64,000 bases of DNA, from positions 62,001-126,000 of the forward strand of contig JAFLTC010000004.1 of NCBI GenBank assembly GCA_022510615.1, in the 5' to 3' direction. Positions within the stretch are counted from its first letter, which is position 1. Each line of letters opens with the position of its first letter. The stretch comes from Lachnospiraceae bacterium (GTDB taxonomy: Bacteria; Bacillota; Clostridia; Lachnospirales; Lachnospiraceae). Below the pieces are notes generated by a model, which ran no database searches, was not told where the DNA came from, and worked only from the letters and a program-made list of their open reading frames with translations. Both the position numbers and the translations under genes were made by a program. Below, piece after piece: positions 62,035 to 64,000 of the stretch.

Positions 62035-62529
62035 TTGGAACGGTCAAAGGAAGAATTGCTGGAGGAGGATATTATTTACGAAAAATATATCCTGAAATAT
62101 ATAGCTAGGCTACCAGATAATGTTCAAAGGATTTGGGAATACTCTTTTATGGAAATGATGAATAACGCCATTGACCATTCTCAGGCGGAAAAGGTGCGAT
62201 TATTTATCTGTCAGACCTATGTTGATACTGTGATCTTACTTATTGATGATGGGATAGGTATCTTTCGGAAAATCAAAGAATATTATCATTACAATTCACT
62301 GGATGATGCAGTTAATGAGCTTTTTAAGGGAAAACTGACAACGGACAGGAAAAATCATTCAGGAGAGGGGATTTTTTTTACTTCCCGGATGTTAGATTCC
62401 TTTGCGGCAATATCTGATGGTAAAATTTTTACGCATGATAAATATTCAGAAATGATAAATAATCTTGGGGACATCAATGTTTTACGCCAGTGGAAGGACA
62501 ATAGGGGAACTATTATATTTATGAGATGA
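62035..62529 (+). CDS. GHKL-type ATP-binding protein, probably 5'-truncated
   Basis: At most 164 residues from a TTG start without Shine-Dalgarno. It contains the N box (FMEMMNNAIDHSQ), the G1 box (LIDDGIGIF) and G2 (HSGEGIFFTSRML) of an HATPase fold. The reading frame extends upstream to a TGA at 61981 and coding-like residues (NEITDTIFLERSKEELLEEDII) lie before the TTG, so the true N-terminus, often a helix-turn-helix in this family, is missing. It pairs with the STAS-like gene 39 nt downstream. Possibly a pseudogene. Confidence 0.7.
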   Translation: MERSKEELLEEDIIYEKYILKYIARLPDNVQRIWEYSFMEMMNNAIDHSQAEKVRLFICQTYVDTVILLIDDGIGIFRKIKEYYHYNSLDDAVNELFKGKLTTDRKNHSGEGIFFTSRMLDSFAAISDGKIFTHDKYSEMINNLGDINVLRQWKDNRGTIIFMR

Positions 62530-62568
62530 TCTAACAATAGTAAACGATTAACAAAGGAGGTATTTGAT

Positions 62569-62862
62569 ATGTTCTCGGATGTAGATGGCGGTTTTACAAA
62601 AACGCGGATTCCGCTGAAAAATATATATGAGACCTACCCTGTATCCCGCTCTCAGGCAAAGCGGCTTTGTAATCGTCTGGAAAACTTTATGGAAGTGGAG
62701 TTGGATTTTGCCGAGATTGAGGAAATCGGGCAAGGCTTTGCCCACCAAATTTTCTGTGTATTTCAAAATGACCACCCGGGTATTGAGCTAATACCGGTGA
62801 ATATGTCAACGGAAGTTGAGAAAATGATATACCATGTAAAACAGTCCATCAATTCTCTGTAA
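62569..62862 (+). CDS. STAS-like (DUF4325) domain protein
   Basis: 97 residues. Matches the DUF4325 pattern: PVSRSQAKRLCNRLENF, VELDFAEIEEIGQGFAHQIF and HPGIELIPVNMS. This domain commonly follows a GHKL ATPase as a separate gene or fusion, suggesting a partner-switching regulator as in SpoIIAA/SpoIIAB (inference). AACAAAGGAGG precedes the ATG. Confidence 0.87.
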   Translation: MFSDVDGGFTKTRIPLKNIYETYPVSRSQAKRLCNRLENFMEVELDFAEIEEIGQGFAHQIFCVFQNDHPGIELIPVNMSTEVEKMIYHVKQSINSL

Positions 62863-62993
62863 GATAAAGCTGACACTATTGCGAAACCAACAGATATAGC
62901 CGATATACCATACAGAGTATTGCCTTAACCGGGAAACTTCTGAATCTGGCAGACCGGGTACAGGTAAAATGATAGTAAGAAAGGAAGTAAATT

Positions 62994-64000
62994 ATGAGCG
63001 AAAAAAAGGAAATTCCATATAAAATTTATTTGGAGGAACACGAAATGCCGAAGCAGTGGTATAATCTCCGGGCTGACATGAAAAATAAGCCGGCACCACT
63101 GTTAAATCCGGGGACGGGGAAACCGGTTACTCTGGAAGAAATGAGCGGTATTTTCTGTGAAGAGCTGGCCAAGCAGGAACTGGATGTGGACACTCCTTAT
63201 ATTGATATTCCGGAGGAGATTTTACAGTTTTATAAAATGTATCGTCCGGCACCGTTAGTCCGTGCCTATCATCTGGAGAGATATCTGAAAACACCGGCGA
63301 AGATTTATTATAAATTTGAGGGAAATAATACATCGGGAAGCCATAAACTGAATTCTGCCATTGCTCAGGCCTATTATGCGAAGAAGCAGGGCTTAAAGGG
63401 AGTTACGACTGAGACGGGAGCAGGACAGTGGGGAACCGCCCTTTCCATGGCATGTGCTTTCCTGGGACTGGATTGTCAGGTTTACATGGTAAAGGTTTCC
63501 TATGAGCAGAAGCCGTTTCGCCGAGAAGTAATGCGTACCTATGGAGCGCAGGTGACCCCTTCCCCATCGGAGAAAACAGAAGTGGGAAGAAAAATCCGTG
63601 CGGAATTTCCAAACACAAACGGAAGCCTTGGCTGTGCGATTTCGGAAGCTGTGGAGGCTGCCGTGACTCAGGAGGGATACCGGTATGTGCTCGGTTCTGT
63701 TCTGGCACAGGTTGTGTTACATCAGTCTGTCATTGGACTGGAAAGTAAAATTGCATTGGATAAGTATGGTGAAAAACCGGATATTATTATCGGCTGTGCC
63801 GGAGGCGGCTCCAATCTGGGAGGTCTCATTGCACCGTTTATGGGCGAAAAGCTGAGAGGGGAGGCAGACTACAGAATTATTGCGGTAGAGCCGGCTTCCT
63901 GCCCAAGCTTTACAAGAGGAACCTACGCCTATGATTTTTGTGATACCGGTGCCATTTGTCCGCTGGCAAAAATGTATACGTTAGGAAGCAGCTTTATGCC
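62994..64000 (+). CDS. trpB: TrpB2-like PLP-dependent enzyme (partial, 3' end beyond window)
   Basis: At least 335 residues. The start ATG 62994 follows GAAAGGAAG. The N-terminal extension (WYNLRADMKNKPAPLLNPGTG) and RPAPLVRAYHLERYL mark the TrpB2 type rather than TrpB1. The PLP Lys lies in NNTSGSHKLNSA, with ETGAGQWGTAL and the glycine-rich CAGGGSNLGGL. TrpB2 makes tryptophan from serine and indole and may salvage indole. No trpA or other trp gene is seen upstream. Confidence 0.9.
   Translation, partial: MSEKKEIPYKIYLEEHEMPKQWYNLRADMKNKPAPLLNPGTGKPVTLEEMSGIFCEELAKQELDVDTPYIDIPEEILQFYKMYRPAPLVRAYHLERYLKTPAKIYYKFEGNNTSGSHKLNSAIAQAYYAKKQGLKGVTTETGAGQWGTALSMACAFLGLDCQVYMVKVSYEQKPFRREVMRTYGAQVTPSPSEKTEVGRKIRAEFPNTNGSLGCAISEAVEAAVTQEGYRYVLGSVLAQVVLHQSVIGLESKIALDKYGEKPDIIIGCAGGGSNLGGLIAPFMGEKLRGEADYRIIAVEPASCPSFTRGTYAYDFCDTGAICPLAKMYTLGSSFM

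Noticed and set aside
1-64000. CRISPR arrays, tRNA or rRNA genes
   Set aside because: No regularly spaced direct repeats, no cloverleaf with a tRNA-like TTCGANTC and CCA context, and no rRNA-like stretches were found by reading.

Overview
The window looks like chromosome from an anaerobic, endospore-forming, low-to-moderate GC Firmicute of the Lachnospiraceae type. The evidence is the gene content: two cotJ spore-coat loci, PFL with its activase beside a ZTP riboswitch, a four-subunit pyruvate:ferredoxin oxidoreductase, reverse and classical rubrerythrins, AspRS2-GatCAB transamidation under a T-box, HprK with a Crh-like HPr, WhiA, and LL-diaminopimelate aminotransferase. Most genes are on the + strand with good Shine-Dalgarno sites. 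No tRNA, rRNA or CRISPR array was recognised.

Layout. 1-4.7 kb: the end of an unknown gene, two tandem O-antigen-ligase/Wzy-like membrane proteins, and a secreted Lys-rich Ig-like (BIG2) protein with an Asp/Trp tail. 4.7-7.4 kb: clpB behind a CIRCE operator that overlaps its promoter. 7.7-13.7 kb: a cotJA-cotJB-cotJC spore-coat operon (minus strand) whose manganese-catalase gene cotJC is split by a 4.79 kb element carrying a large serine recombinase, a small SHOCT-like ORF, a PepD dipeptidase and a DUF819 permease. 13.8-22.3 kb: reverse rubrerythrin, SecDF, ZTP riboswitch-pflB-pflA, a DUF6273-like protein, greA, yqeY. 22.3-23.8 kb (minus): thiN and mrp. 24-33.6 kb: hprK-glcK-murB-rapZ-whiA-crh, then dnaE and pfkA. 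33.7-40.7 kb: small acidic and Lys/Ala-rich proteins, LexA-box-controlled dinB, dapL, a DUF1002 protein and a secreted papain-like protease. 40.7-41.8 kb: a second, intact cotJ locus with cotJA and cotJB fused. 41.9-46.7 kb: an accessory patch with a GH10 xylanase remnant, a Hint-domain protein overlapping a trypsin/Nal1-like protease, and a secreted LRR protein. 46.7-51.8 kb: a T-box with Asn specifier AAC, a branched inverted-repeat structure, aspS-gatCAB. 51.8-57.3 kb: PilZ protein, thioesterase, HD-GYP phosphodiesterase, porCDAB. 57.3-64 kb: a second branched inverted-repeat structure, CE1-like esterase, SRPBCC protein, rubrerythrin, GH43, ogt, a LysR regulator, a probably truncated GHKL ATPase with a STAS-like partner, and the start of a TrpB2-like enzyme.

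The most striking observation is the cotJC intervening element. Joining the two halves at the shared GTACC restores an uninterrupted reading frame of exactly 609 nt, the same length as the intact cotJC paralogue elsewhere in the window. This resembles the skin (sigK) and SPbeta (spsM) elements that are excised during sporulation, although developmental excision here is an inference. The second candidate is the uncharacterised Hint-protein/serine-protease gene pair. Third are dispersed structured repeats: two cloverleaf-like nested inverted repeats, two copies of a roughly 80-bp repeat, two related terminator hairpins, and a 37-bp sequence shared between 111-148 and the xylanase remnant.
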